Below are positions 31,742 to 37,913 of a DNA stretch of 38,450 nucleotides, in pieces. The stretch is from a virus. The stretch spans positions 1 to 38,450 of the IMG/VR virus record IMGVR_UViG_3300036859_000076; one strand, given 5' to 3'. The translations under genes and the position numbers were made by a program. A model generated the notes under the pieces. The model did not search any database, was not told the origin of the DNA, and was given only the letters and a program-made list of their open reading frames with translations. Position 1 is the stretch's first letter. Each line of letters begins with the position of its first letter.

Positions 31742-32282
31742 AGTTTTCTGCCTTCTTGTACTACTGCCGGAGTGGTGAGGAGTTTGAGGATTGGGGACTA
31801 CCCCCCTACCCCCCTTCCAGTGAGGGGTTAGTTTTACCTATAGTCTAGTGTTAGATTGCTAGACCGAACAGATAGGTTCTCGCTCTTAGCTTAACCCGCC
31901 TTAGGTAACTCCATGCCTTTGGAGTGCTTAGCCAGGACAGTGAGTTGCCTGGTGATCTTTTAACGTCAGTGTATGCAATAGACGGATAGGCTTGGTTACT
32001 ATCATTCAAATCTGCCGTGGTGGAGCCGGAGAATCGGTGTGTCGCCAGCTTTATTTTGAAACGTACCTGCAATAACCACTTCCTGGTTCCCACAGTGCTG
32101 GACTTAGGTCTACCGTACGTTTAGAAGGTATAAAAAATACCCGCTTGACTAGGCAGGTAGTTGGCTATATGCTTTAACTATCTGATTCATCATCGATAGC
32201 ATACGCTCACTACCACCCTCCTGGCAAGTGGGCGCTTTGCTTTATAGACGCATTAGTTGTGGAAAAACTGTGGAAAGATTGT
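31742..32282. other. non-coding, hairpin-rich stretch upstream of the late cluster
   Basis: No convincing gene lies here; the one long frame (31851-32093, minus) has an odd composition and no start context. Several stems are visible on either strand: CCTAT (31837-31841) enclosing a GTCTAG/CTAGAC stem; ACTCCA-tgcctt-TGGAGT; CCAGG/CCTGG; AAACGTAC (32059-32066) with GTACGTTT (32115-32122), perfect; and a long imperfect hairpin near 32156-32215 (GGTAGT/ACTACC outside, CTATC/GATAG inside). Two C6 runs (31801-31806, 31809-31814) give G-tracts on the minus strand near the HNH start. This looks like a structured transcript or a complex regulatory region; no RNA family is recognised. Confidence 0.45.
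32128..32173 (+). promoter_or_regulatory. candidate rightward promoter with nearby inverted repeat
   Basis: TTGACT (32145-32150) and TATGCT (32168-32173) are 17 bases apart, giving reasonable -35 and -10 boxes on the + strand. A small inverted repeat, GGTAT-aaaaa-ATACC (32128-32142), lies just upstream and could be an operator. The predicted transcript would begin in the hairpin-rich stretch and run towards the opposite-strand tRNA, so an antisense or non-coding RNA is possible. Confidence 0.35.
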
Positions 32283-32356
32283 TGGAGCCTCCGCCCTGGA
32301 TTGCACAGGGGTTTGCGCATTACAAGTGCGCCGTTCTGCTACTGAACTAAGGAGGC
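32283..32356 (-). tRNA. tRNA-Thr(UGU) with encoded CCA
   Basis: Read on the minus strand: acceptor GCCTCCT (32356 downward) with CGGAGGC, D-stem GTTC/GAAC, anticodon stem GCGCA/TGCGC (perfect) with loop CTTGTAA giving UGU, T-stem CCCTG/CAGGG, and an encoded CCA at the 3' end (32283-32285). The last acceptor pair is mismatched (T-C), and the T-loop reads TGCAATC instead of the usual TTCxAxx. Even so this is a much better tRNA than the element at 1190. It stands alone between the late cluster and a small leftward operon; it could supply Thr ACA codons for late translation. Confidence 0.85.
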
Positions 32357-32369
32357 GTTAAACAAAATA

Positions 32370-32399
32370 CGCTACACTCAGCCGTGGCCATGTGTAGCG
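32370..32399. repeat. perfect hairpin upstream of the tRNA
   Basis: CGCTACAC (32370-32377) and GTGTAGCG (32392-32399) form eight pairs around a 14-base loop, 14 bases upstream of the tRNA 5' end on the minus strand. There is no T-run on the minus strand. It may be a processing signal for the pre-tRNA or part of the same structured region. Confidence 0.45.
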
Positions 32400-32463
32400 C
32401 TAGTGTTATTCGTTCCAAAGGTTTATTTTCCGATGGACAGTTAGCCGAATAGGTCAACATAAT

Positions 32464-32475
32464 ACCATATATGGT
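32464..32475. promoter_or_regulatory. 12-base palindrome ACCATATATGGT
   Basis: A perfect palindrome without spacer in the non-coding stretch between the tRNA and the small leftward operon. A similar word (CTATATGGTGTATA) overlaps the repeats upstream of the ribbon-helix-helix-like gene, so both might be sites for the same regulator. Weak evidence. Confidence 0.3.
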
Positions 32476-32501
32476 GAGATACTGTCTACTTATATGTAGA
32501 T

Positions 32502-32529
32502 ATTAAACAGAAAACCACCCGAAGGTGGT
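32502..32529 (-). terminator. intrinsic terminator of the small leftward operon
   Basis: On the minus strand the sequence ACCACC-TTCG-GGTGGT (32514-32529) is followed by TTTTCTGTTT. A GC-rich six-pair stem with a UUCG tetraloop and a T-rich tail is a good rho-independent terminator, about 80 bases beyond the last gene of the leftward trio 33070-32609. Confidence 0.7.
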
Positions 32530-32608
32530 AGTCTGCTAACGGGCTTCCTGATCCATTGAGTAGGGACTTTATCCCAAAAGTCCAAACCTATTGTAAACAA
32601 ATAAATTC

Positions 32609-32776
32609 CTATTGTCTACTTAGAAGCTGTCTAAGCAAGTAAATAGTCGTAACAATAGCGGTACTGCACATAACCACCATAGAAATGGCGTACAGTACAT
32701 TTTCAATAATATGACTAGCCGTAGGCTGACTTCGTCTAATACGTCGGTTCGGTAAGCAGCGCTTCATTCTTGTCAT
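32609..32776 (-). CDS. small single-helix membrane protein, 55 aa
   Basis: The basic start (MTRMKRCLPNRRIRRSQPT) is followed by one hydrophobic helix (about residues 27-47) and a short charged end. It overlaps the end of the preceding gene by 41 bases in a different frame, which is unusual but seen in compact phage operons. A start further down is not available. Together with its two neighbours it may act at the host membrane, for example in superinfection exclusion. Role inferred. Confidence 0.5.
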   Translation of the reverse strand: MTRMKRCLPNRRIRRSQPTASHIIENVLYAISMVVMCSTAIVTTIYLLRQLLSRQ

Positions 32777-32885
32777 AGAACACCTCACAATACTCCAACC
32801 ACACTTCCCTCGTTAGCTCACTTGGATAGCTAGGCGCCGAATCCCACAACATGCCTTGAATACGCAGGAACAATTCCTTGGTCAT
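32736..32885 (-). CDS. small acidic protein, 49 aa
   Basis: The start overlaps the stop of the membrane protein upstream (ATGA at 32882-32885). It reads MTKELFLRIQGMLWDSAPSY and continues with an acidic, aromatic-rich helix (REVWLEYCEVFYDKNEA). No family recognised. Coupling on its 5' side supports it as a real gene. Confidence 0.55.
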   Translation of the reverse strand: MTKELFLRIQGMLWDSAPSYPSELTREVWLEYCEVFYDKNEALLTEPTY

Positions 32886-33070
32886 ACGTAGGCCTGTAAA
32901 ATGTAGAGGAGGAACAGAGTGGCGAGGATGCCACCTATCACACTAATCACGATTTTGAATGGGGCTGGTAAAGGAATTTGCGAAATGATCCAATACCCAA
33001 TCCCTAGAACGGCCAGGAAGATAACACCGGAGATGACCAAGGACACGAGAGAGTTTGTCATAAGCGTCAT
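32882..33070 (-). CDS. small two-helix membrane protein, 62 aa
   Basis: Two hydrophobic helices (about 8-28 and 39-60) with the loop SQIPLPAPFK. This wording (I.QIPLPxPFKxxIxVIGGI) resembles small membrane proteins of unknown function found in bacteria and phages (Thivi_2564-like). An internal ATG at codon 4 is an alternative start. First gene of the leftward trio that ends at the terminator near 32514. Confidence 0.6.
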   Translation of the reverse strand: MTLMTNSLVSLVISGVIFLAVLGIGYWIISQIPLPAPFKIVISVIGGILATLFLLYILQAYV

Positions 33071-33134
33071 TTAATGACTTATGCCTTTAGTATACTCCGT
33101 TCCTAAAATGTGTATACTTTACTTGAGGTGACTC

Positions 33135-33353
33135 ATGTTTCAATCCTTTACCTGCCCGTCCTGCAAGACTGATTCCAGCCTGAAGCATACCCGGCACACG
33201 GAGGAACTCCCGCACGGGGTGTTCAAGAACGTCCAGTGCCAGCACTGCATGGCCGAGGTGGTCGTTCAGGTGTCATCTACCCAGTGGGCCATGGAACATG
33301 CGGAGACCTTGACCTACAACCCGGGTTCTAGTTTTGACGGGGTTCATGTCTGA
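33135..33353 (+). CDS. small zinc-ribbon protein, 72 aa
   Basis: The start is supported by a ribosome binding site (GAGGTGA, about 33125-33131). Cysteine pairs CPSC (residues 7-10) and CQHC (35-38) make a classic zinc ribbon. The gene is distinctly richer in GC than its neighbours, with many C- or G-ending codons, which hints at recent transfer. It is the first rightward gene after the divergent operon; two TATACT-like boxes (33091-33096, 33113-33118) lie upstream, though no -35 box is clear. Confidence 0.65.
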   Translation: MFQSFTCPSCKTDSSLKHTRHTEELPHGVFKNVQCQHCMAEVVVQVSSTQWAMEHAETLTYNPGSSFDGVHV

Positions 33354-33442
33354 TGCACTTTAGAGAGGTTCGGCGGGTAAGCCTAAAAAATCCGCCACCA
33401 TTTTTAATAAGAGGGTTTTGGTATGGTCGACTATTTCGCTAG
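33353..33442 (+). CDS. possible 29-aa peptide coupled to the zinc-ribbon gene
   Basis: The ATG overlaps the stop of the preceding gene as TGATG, a common coupling arrangement. The product, MHFREVRRVSLKNPPPFLIR followed by GFWYGRLFR, is basic and aromatic. It is short and contains a terminator-like stem, so it may be chance. Low confidence. Confidence 0.25.
   Translation: MHFREVRRVSLKNPPPFLIRGFWYGRLFR
33372..33405 (+). terminator. weak intrinsic terminator
   Basis: GGCGG (33372-33376) can pair with CCGCC (33392-33396), followed by ACCA and a run of five Ts (33401-33405). The loop is 15 bases long, so it is weak, but it is in the right place to end the zinc-ribbon transcript before the next promoter. 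From 33443 to 33568 there is no gene apart from the promoter. Confidence 0.4.
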
Positions 33443-33510
33443 GGTTAGCCAATATAATGTCTTTGTGGGGAGCTGGTAGGGAGCATGTGGAAAACTTTAC
33501 GTTTTGGGTA

Positions 33511-33539
33511 TTTACACCAAATACTAGGTATGCTATAGT
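33511..33539 (+). promoter_or_regulatory. promoter of the early rightward operon
   Basis: TTTACA (33511-33516) and TATAGT (33534-33539) are separated by exactly 17 bases. Each differs from the sigma-70 consensus in one base. The start of transcription would be about 33546, some 23 bases before the ATG at 33569, after which a closely packed rightward operon runs to the window's end. This is the best promoter I can see in the window. Confidence 0.65.
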
Positions 33540-33568
33540 TTAGGTATTAACAACTTCTATACAGCTCC

Positions 33569-33820
33569 ATGTATAGACTAATTACAAACCGTATGAACCA
33601 ATACGTCGAGTCCAACAAGGAAAGCGCAAAAGAACTGCAAAGCCTCTACGGGTCAGTCCGTGAGGCTTATTTTAGTGGCCCTTGGGGGAATTTCACCAAG
33701 AGCTTTAAGTGTGTCGAGTGCGGGGAATTTGTTAGTGGATTTGTAATGAAGTTTTATAACTACGACTTTGAGTCGGTACTTTGCCATGCCTGTCAAAAGA
33801 AAGAATCACTAATAAAATAA
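33569..33820 (+). CDS. small zinc-ribbon protein, 83 aa
   Basis: An N-terminal helical part (MNQYVESNKESAKELQSLYG) is followed by two cysteine pairs, CVEC (48-51) and CHAC (72-75). It is the first gene after the promoter at 33511, and no Shine-Dalgarno sequence is visible, so translation may start on a short leader. Probably a DNA- or RNA-binding early protein; not assigned to a family. Confidence 0.65.
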   Translation: MYRLITNRMNQYVESNKESAKELQSLYGSVREAYFSGPWGNFTKSFKCVECGEFVSGFVMKFYNYDFESVLCHACQKKESLIK

Positions 33821-33824
33821 ATAT

Positions 33825-34019
33825 ATGTCTAACTTTCAAACTGAAATCTGGGAAGAAACCCAACGTGAGAATCAAGAGGAAGCGGAGGCGATAGAGAAAG
33901 AAGAAATGAAAAAGGAATTTCAAAGAATGTTAAACATAGGGCTGCGGTCTTATGAACGCTGGGAAGCAATACGAAAACTTAATCAATCAACTTTAGAGAA
34001 CGGTAAACTATTATTCTAA
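33825..34019 (+). CDS. small charged helical protein, 64 aa
   Basis: It is almost wholly charged helix (EIWEETQRENQEEAEAIEKE, RMLNIGLRSYERWEAIRKLN), with no hydrophobic or zinc motif. It lies 4 bases after the previous gene and 5 before the annealing protein. It may assist recombination or replication by context only. Confidence 0.6.
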   Translation: MSNFQTEIWEETQRENQEEAEAIEKEEMKKEFQRMLNIGLRSYERWEAIRKLNQSTLENGKLLF

Positions 34020-34024
34020 ACTAT

Positions 34025-34624
34025 ATGGCAATCTATAAAAAGCTACTAGACTTTCAAAAGCTAGACATAACAGTAAAAGCTGACGGTAAAAATGATTACT
34101 TCAAAAAAGAAGGTAAACCGTCAAAGTACGTTACCCTTAATGAAGTTTTGGATAAAGTAAAAAAACCACTTAACAACCTAGGTGTACTAATTATCTTCCA
34201 ACCAGAAGCCGCCGGACTTCGTACAATCTTACTAGACACTACAGACGACACAAAGGTTGAGGGGTATATGCAGTATGTAGGTGCTGATAACGCTCAAAAG
34301 TTATTAGCCTGCAATACCTACTATCGGCGCGGCAGCTTGGTAGCACTTCTTGGTTTAGAAGACGAAGACGACGATGGCAACGCCGCAAGTACACCTCAGA
34401 AGCAAATAAAGGCCCTAGGACAGACGATAAGCACCCCACTGGCCTCTCAGTCTGGTAGCCGTCCAATTAAGACTCCTGGGGCAAAGTGTCCTGATTGTGC
34501 TAATGGTAAATTTATGTTGAATCCTAAGACTAATAAGATCTTTTGTTCAGAAAAATGTTGGCTACAACCAAAAACGACCCCAGAACCAGCTATAGACTAC
34601 GGTGAACCACTATTTGAAAACTAA
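34025..34624 (+). CDS. erf: ERF-family single-strand annealing protein with C-terminal zinc ribbon, 199 aa
   Basis: ERF proteins anneal complementary single strands for recombination and circularisation of phage DNA. The domain runs from about residue 5 to 120: LLDFQKLDITVKADGKNDYF, then GKPSKYVTLNEVLDKVKKPL and YYRRGSLVALLGLEDEDDDG, the last being the family's hallmark (usually ARRYSLxALLGLxxExDDD). A linker follows, and then a zinc ribbon with CPDC (153-156) and CSEKC near 171-175, an addition also found in some ERF relatives. No exonuclease gene is next to it. The P22-like head module and an ERF protein agree, as P22 itself uses Erf. Confidence 0.85.
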   Translation: MAIYKKLLDFQKLDITVKADGKNDYFKKEGKPSKYVTLNEVLDKVKKPLNNLGVLIIFQPEAAGLRTILLDTTDDTKVEGYMQYVGADNAQKLLACNTYYRRGSLVALLGLEDEDDDGNAASTPQKQIKALGQTISTPLASQSGSRPIKTPGAKCPDCANGKFMLNPKTNKIFCSEKCWLQPKTTPEPAIDYGEPLFEN

Positions 34625-34625
34625 T

Positions 34626-34853
34626 ATGACACCAGCAACCCATAGTTACGTTATAAATCTTCATCATGCCAACCAGATAGACAAACACACACTCCGGACA
34701 TTAAAGGAAAATGGTAAGAACCGACATAGTATGCGAGAAGCCCTATTGGAAGTTCTGGCAAACAACGAAAGTATTGAAGTAGACGACGGAGGAGTGACGC
34801 TAATAGCCAAAAGAACAGGGGATCAAATCAGTGTTAGGGAAGTCGAATACTAA
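34626..34853 (+). CDS. small hypothetical protein, 75 aa
   Basis: I use the start MTPATHSYVINLHHAN at 34626, right after the annealing protein's stop (TAATATG); an earlier in-frame ATG would overlap. It is a mixed helix/strand protein (HSMREALLEVLANNESIEVD, then GGVTLIAKRTGDQI). No family recognised. It is in the recombination segment by position. Confidence 0.6.
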   Translation: MTPATHSYVINLHHANQIDKHTLRTLKENGKNRHSMREALLEVLANNESIEVDDGGVTLIAKRTGDQISVREVEY

Positions 34854-34854
34854 T

Positions 34855-35298
34855 ATGGTTGCCTTATTACTAGCCCTATATCTCCACACACCACAAGAAT
34901 CTATATTTGAGGCCATACATGATCGGAGCGTACTATGTAGCCTTGAGACGGTAGAATGTGACAATGAGATCGTAGAAATGTCGCCTAGGCCCATTAAAGC
35001 CCAACCAGCTACTAGTCTAACGGCTACTGTAAGTGCATACACAGCCATTGAAACGTGCCCTAATAGATCTTGTGTTACAGCGTCTGGTCAGCTTGCTGGC
35101 CCAGGAGCAGTAGCCTGTCCTCGCACAATTCCTTTAGGTACAAAAATTGAGATAGAAAATATGGGAACATACACCTGCTTAGATAGAACAGCCGCGCGGG
35201 TAGACGGACGATATGATATTTGGTTTGGGTATACGGAAAAGGACTATCAGGCAGCCATACAGTTTGGGATCAGGAAACTGGTTGTGAAAAGAATATGA
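34855..35298 (+). CDS. 3D-domain cell-wall hydrolase (lytic transglycosylase-type), 147 aa
   Basis: The C-terminal 90 residues follow the 3D (Asp-Asp-Asp) double-psi beta-barrel found in wall hydrolases such as MltA-type enzymes: TATVSAYTAIETCPNRSCVT, then GPGAVACPRTIPLGTKIEIE and RVDGRYDIWFGYTEKDYQ. Asp occurs in LDRT and in DGRYD; the usual DTG is altered to DRTA, so activity should be tested. A short hydrophobic start (VALLLALYLH) could be a signal or anchor. It lies in the early operon, away from the lysis cassette, with overlap (ATGA) to the next gene. Confidence 0.7.
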   Translation: MVALLLALYLHTPQESIFEAIHDRSVLCSLETVECDNEIVEMSPRPIKAQPATSLTATVSAYTAIETCPNRSCVTASGQLAGPGAVACPRTIPLGTKIEIENMGTYTCLDRTAARVDGRYDIWFGYTEKDYQAAIQFGIRKLVVKRI

Positions 35299-35657
35299 AA
35301 ATAAAAATTGACCCAGCTGACAGAATTTTCTCGGAATACATAAGACGACGTGACGGTAAATGTGTCCGTTGTGGAAAGCTAGGGACTGGAGATAAGGGTA
35401 TTATTGGATTGCAAGCCTCACACTTTTTCGGAAGAGCTAGAGAGAATACTCGTTACGACCCAGATAACGTTGATGCGCTTGACATGGGGTGTCATATGTA
35501 TTGGGGATCAGCTAACCATGAAGATTACAGAGCTTTTAAGCTGAAGCAGTTAGGTGAAACGAGGTTCAAAATGCTGCAAATAAATGCTAATATGTACAAG
35601 AAGAAGGATCGCGCAATGGAACTTTTGAAAGCTAAAGCGTTACTTAAAGCACTATGA
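35295..35657 (+). CDS. NinG/Rap-like recombination nuclease, 120 aa
   Basis: The text FSEYIRRRDGKCVRCGKLG (about 12-30) with its cysteine pair, LQASHFFGRARENTRYDPDN (about 41-60) with a conserved histidine, and DMGCHMYWGSANHEDYRAFK is the pattern of NinG-type HNH proteins. In lambda-like phages these act on recombination intermediates, together with the annealing pathway. The start overlaps the 3D-gene stop (ATGA), and its own stop overlaps the next start. A longer in-frame ATG at 35220 would overlap the 3D domain heavily and was rejected. Confidence 0.8.
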   Translation: MKIKIDPADRIFSEYIRRRDGKCVRCGKLGTGDKGIIGLQASHFFGRARENTRYDPDNVDALDMGCHMYWGSANHEDYRAFKLKQLGETRFKMLQINANMYKKKDRAMELLKAKALLKAL

Positions 35658-35995
35658 ACATTACCCTCCCAGCAATTCTTATGCCACTACATCTTAAAGT
35701 AGATCGTAGTGCTACGCTAAAATTTGCCACTAGGGAACTTACCCCCCAAGAAGTAAAAGAAATTGTTGAACAACACAACCAGGAAGGGTACGTTTTATTC
35801 GCACCTAATCCTATACAGGCAGCAGCTATTCCAAAAGTAGACGCTGAGACTAAACAAAAGACACCAGGCCAACGATTGCGCGCAGTTCTATTTGTTAAAT
35901 ATACCCAACTAGGCGAGCCAACTGGAGACTTTGAAAGATTTTACGCAGACGAAATGGAAGAGTTTATATCTACAATTAAGTCTGAACTAATATAA
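35654..35995 (+). CDS. hypothetical protein, 113 aa
   Basis: It overlaps the nuclease stop as ATGA. The start MNITLPAILMPLHLKVDRSATLKF and the end (RFYADEMEEFISTIKSELI) suggest an alpha/beta fold, and the middle KQKTPGQRLRAVLFVKYTQL looks strand-rich. I do not recognise a family. Placement next to NinG- and ERF-type genes points to DNA metabolism. Confidence 0.6.
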   Translation: MNITLPAILMPLHLKVDRSATLKFATRELTPQEVKEIVEQHNQEGYVLFAPNPIQAAAIPKVDAETKQKTPGQRLRAVLFVKYTQLGEPTGDFERFYADEMEEFISTIKSELI

Positions 35996-36001
35996 TAAAT
36001 T

Positions 36002-36502
36002 ATGAGCATGTATGTTAATCATTTAGGAATGGAACCTAAATCAGAGGACATAAAATCAAACTGCTGCAATGCCCCCATGAACGCTGACATCTCAGATGAA
36101 GGTACTGGGTGTTGGATGTGTAGTGCTTGCTCCAAACCGACAGACCCTAAGTTTATATTAAGTTGGGAGGAAGAATTCGACCTTAAGTACAACCATGATA
36201 ACCCGGATGGTAGAGCTTTAATGTTGTTTGAAGATGATACCCAACGACCGGCACAGTATGAGATAAAGACTTTCATTCAAAAGACTATAGACCAAGAACG
36301 TAGCACCCTACTTGATGAACTGTTGGAGGCAGGGCCGAAGGATACACCATTTGAAAGTAAGCTTTGTCAAAACAGAAATGGTCTTGATTACTGTGGCACC
36401 TGTGAACAAGTATGGGAAGTATGCTCATGTCCAGCTAGGAATACAGGTTTCAACCAAGCCAACACTGAGTGGCGCAATACTATTAAGAAACTAAGGATAT
36501 GA
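36002..36502 (+). CDS. zinc-knuckle protein, 166 aa
   Basis: The N-terminal part has CCNAP (21-25) and CWMCSAC (37-43) cysteine groups followed by KPTDP, the wording of many small phage proteins with a treble-clef-like finger (CCNAP...CxxCxKP). A second cluster near the C-terminus (CGTCEQVWEVCSCPARNTG, about 126-144) gives another possible zinc site. Between them is a charged helical part. Regulatory or structural role unknown. Confidence 0.65.
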   Translation: MSMYVNHLGMEPKSEDIKSNCCNAPMNADISDEGTGCWMCSACSKPTDPKFILSWEEEFDLKYNHDNPDGRALMLFEDDTQRPAQYEIKTFIQKTIDQERSTLLDELLEAGPKDTPFESKLCQNRNGLDYCGTCEQVWEVCSCPARNTGFNQANTEWRNTIKKLRI

Positions 36503-36741
36503 TATATCCAGTAATTATCCCAACAGTAACTTCCTTAAACATAAGTGGTGCTCATACGCCTAGAGACGCAGGTATAGTAGTCCTATGCGCTGTTGGTATT
36601 GTGGTTTTTGTTTTTTGTTTTGCATGGTTAGGAAGTAAAGTCCAAGAAAAAATAACCGGAGAAGAATTAGGAATGGTAGGTGGTTTAATTGGTTTGTTTA
36701 CAGCTTTTTCTTTAATAGGGTTACTATTGGTATTTATATGA
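36499..36741 (+). CDS. membrane protein with two helices, 80 aa
   Basis: Two long hydrophobic helices (about 25-45 and 58-80: AGIVVLCAVGIVVFVFCFAW and GLIGLFTAFSLIGLLLVFI) are joined by a charged loop, VQEKITGEELG. It overlaps the preceding stop (ATGATATATC) and the next start (ATGA). The coupled pair of small membrane genes may protect the cell from superinfection or alter the envelope; that is inference. Confidence 0.65.
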   Translation: MIYPVIIPTVTSLNISGAHTPRDAGIVVLCAVGIVVFVFCFAWLGSKVQEKITGEELGMVGGLIGLFTAFSLIGLLLVFI

Positions 36742-36920
36742 TCTTACACGCAATAGGTTGGGGGATATTGGCTGGTACTTTATCATACTTTTCTATTTAC
36801 CTTTATAGTTGGTGCACAAAATTGAGATTTAACAGTTCTTTCAAGGCTAGGACATTTCAATATACCGCAAGGCTTTTCTCTCTTCTAATCGGCCTCGCTG
36901 TAACTTTGATACAACTATGA
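36738..36920 (+). CDS. small membrane protein, 60 aa
   Basis: Two hydrophobic helices (about 2-24 and 42-60) with a basic loop (CTKLRFNSSFKARTF) between them. Starts by ATGA overlap with the preceding membrane gene and ends by ATGA overlap with the next gene. No family recognised; likely a partner of the preceding protein. Confidence 0.6.
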   Translation: MILHAIGWGILAGTLSYFSIYLYSWCTKLRFNSSFKARTFQYTARLFSLLIGLAVTLIQL

Positions 36921-37357
36921 CCAACCGACTTGAGGAGTTTGAAGTACAAGCAATGAATATTGTCTATCAAATAGGCGATCTACTTTACACAGCTTTACCG
37001 CCTGACATAGCACATGAACATTTTGTCAAAGCCAGGCAATCAACAAACGACTTAGCAATTGAATTCACAAAGAAAATAATACAACAAACCCTAGACACCC
37101 AACGTGCTGAAATAATAGAGGAACTAGGAGGCTACCCACCTCAACTAGATGTTCATGGACATGTTAAGTATTCTGAGAAACAGTTAAAAGAATATCTCAA
37201 CACCCAACTCTTCATGATTGAGGAGGAGGTGGAAGCTAAACAACGGTATTGGATAGAGTGGTTAAAGAATCCATCTAACGATGACAAGCCACATACGCTT
37301 GGTAGAATCGGCGCTATGGGAGAGATACTCCAACTAATCCACGAAGCTAAACAATAA
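36917..37357 (+). CDS. hypothetical helical protein, 146 aa
   Basis: It is mostly charged helix (RLEEFEVQAMNIVYQIGDLL, EEEVEAKQRYWIEWLKNPSN), with no membrane segment, zinc site or enzyme motif. Coupled at its start with the membrane gene before it. Function unknown. Confidence 0.6.
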   Translation: MTNRLEEFEVQAMNIVYQIGDLLYTALPPDIAHEHFVKARQSTNDLAIEFTKKIIQQTLDTQRAEIIEELGGYPPQLDVHGHVKYSEKQLKEYLNTQLFMIEEEVEAKQRYWIEWLKNPSNDDKPHTLGRIGAMGEILQLIHEAKQ

Positions 37358-37362
37358 ACTAT

Positions 37363-37890
37363 ATGCGTTTCACATTCCCACAACCAACTAAGAATAAGGA
37401 ATCACATAAGAAAAGTTCCAAAGCTATCTTTGAACATGATAAACAAAAGGACGGCTGGACTCTGATCGAGGAAGGCCCAAAACTATCAAAGAAGAATCAG
37501 AAACTAGAGATAGTCTCATTCTTAAAAGAAGGTGAATCCTATATCAACGGAGAAGAAATGAGGAAACGAGCTAAGGAATTAGGTAGTTTAGGTCAACATC
37601 AAGCGGAGCAGTTATTAAAACAAGCGAGTGACATACCAGAGGAGTGGAAGAATTACTACCTACTATTCCCTGAGACAGTCTGGCGGCACCCCGGCGGCCT
37701 CCTCTACGTCCCGTACCTGTACTGGGACGGCGGCAGGTGGGTGCTCCGCTTCGGCTACGTCGACGACGCGGCCGCTGGGATGGCGGCTGTCGGGTCGTCC
37801 GTCTCCGCAAGTGATTGGCCCTTGGACTCCTGTGTTTTGGTACTTTTGTCCCCTTGGATTCTTGGTCCGTCCTGTAGTCCTAGACGCTAA
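37363..37890 (+). CDS. candidate variable-repeat (DGR-type) target protein, 175 aa
   Basis: The first 105 residues are ordinary for this genome: lysine-rich and helical (KLEIVSFLKEGESYINGEEM; EEWKNYYLLFPETVW). From about residue 107 the sequence changes abruptly to a GC-rich segment encoding HPGGLLYVPYLYWDGGRW and VLRFGYVDDAAAG. The wording FPxTVWRxxxGxLxVPYLYW..GRW is one I associate with short proteins from uncultured bacteria and phages, some of them linked to diversity-generating retroelements. The end (SVSASDWPLDSCVLVLLSPW) reads less naturally than frame +2 over the last 80 bases (VIGPWTPVFWYF...), so a frameshift is possible. No reverse transcriptase is in the window. Confidence 0.6.
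   Translation: MRFTFPQPTKNKESHKKSSKAIFEHDKQKDGWTLIEEGPKLSKKNQKLEIVSFLKEGESYINGEEMRKRAKELGSLGQHQAEQLLKQASDIPEEWKNYYLLFPETVWRHPGGLLYVPYLYWDGGRWVLRFGYVDDAAAGMAAVGSSVSASDWPLDSCVLVLLSPWILGPSCSPRR
37681..37880 (+). other. adenine-depleted, GC-rich patch (candidate variable repeat)
   Basis: By my hand count A makes up about 17 of 200 bases (8-9%) on the coding strand, whereas T is about 53 (26%) and the 60 bases just upstream have about 20 A (33%). The last 80 bases of the patch keep low A (about 7) while T rises to about 31, so the effect is not merely high GC. Diversity-generating retroelements mutate adenines of a template copy, giving variable repeats poor in A on the coding strand at the 3' end of a gene, as here. 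Confidence 0.55.
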
Positions 37891-37913
37891 TATAATTAGA
37901 AAACAATAAGGGG

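Noticed and set aside
31801-31814. Two C6 runs (G-tracts on the minus strand) as a G-quadruplex
   Set aside because: Only two long G-runs are present; a quadruplex would need them to split, so the case is too weak to list.
31851-32093. 80-codon leftward reading frame
   Set aside because: It has no local start context, an unusual amino-acid mix (many W, R and S in no pattern), and it coincides with several strong hairpins, so I treat it as non-coding.
31851-32093. Possible tmRNA, from a GGCTCCACCA-like end and a short tag-like frame on the minus strand
   Set aside because: No pairing GGGG-type 5' end, no proper T-arm and no stop after the tag-like frame could be found, in either normal or permuted order.
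32128-32142. GGTAT-aaaaa-ATACC as a terminator
   Set aside because: The stem is short and AT-rich with no following T-run on either strand; it fits an operator better.
37628-37909. Alternative frame covering the GC-rich patch
   Set aside because: Its start lies inside a better gene and the first half is threonine/serine low-complexity; only its last 30 residues look protein-like, which I mention as a possible frameshift.
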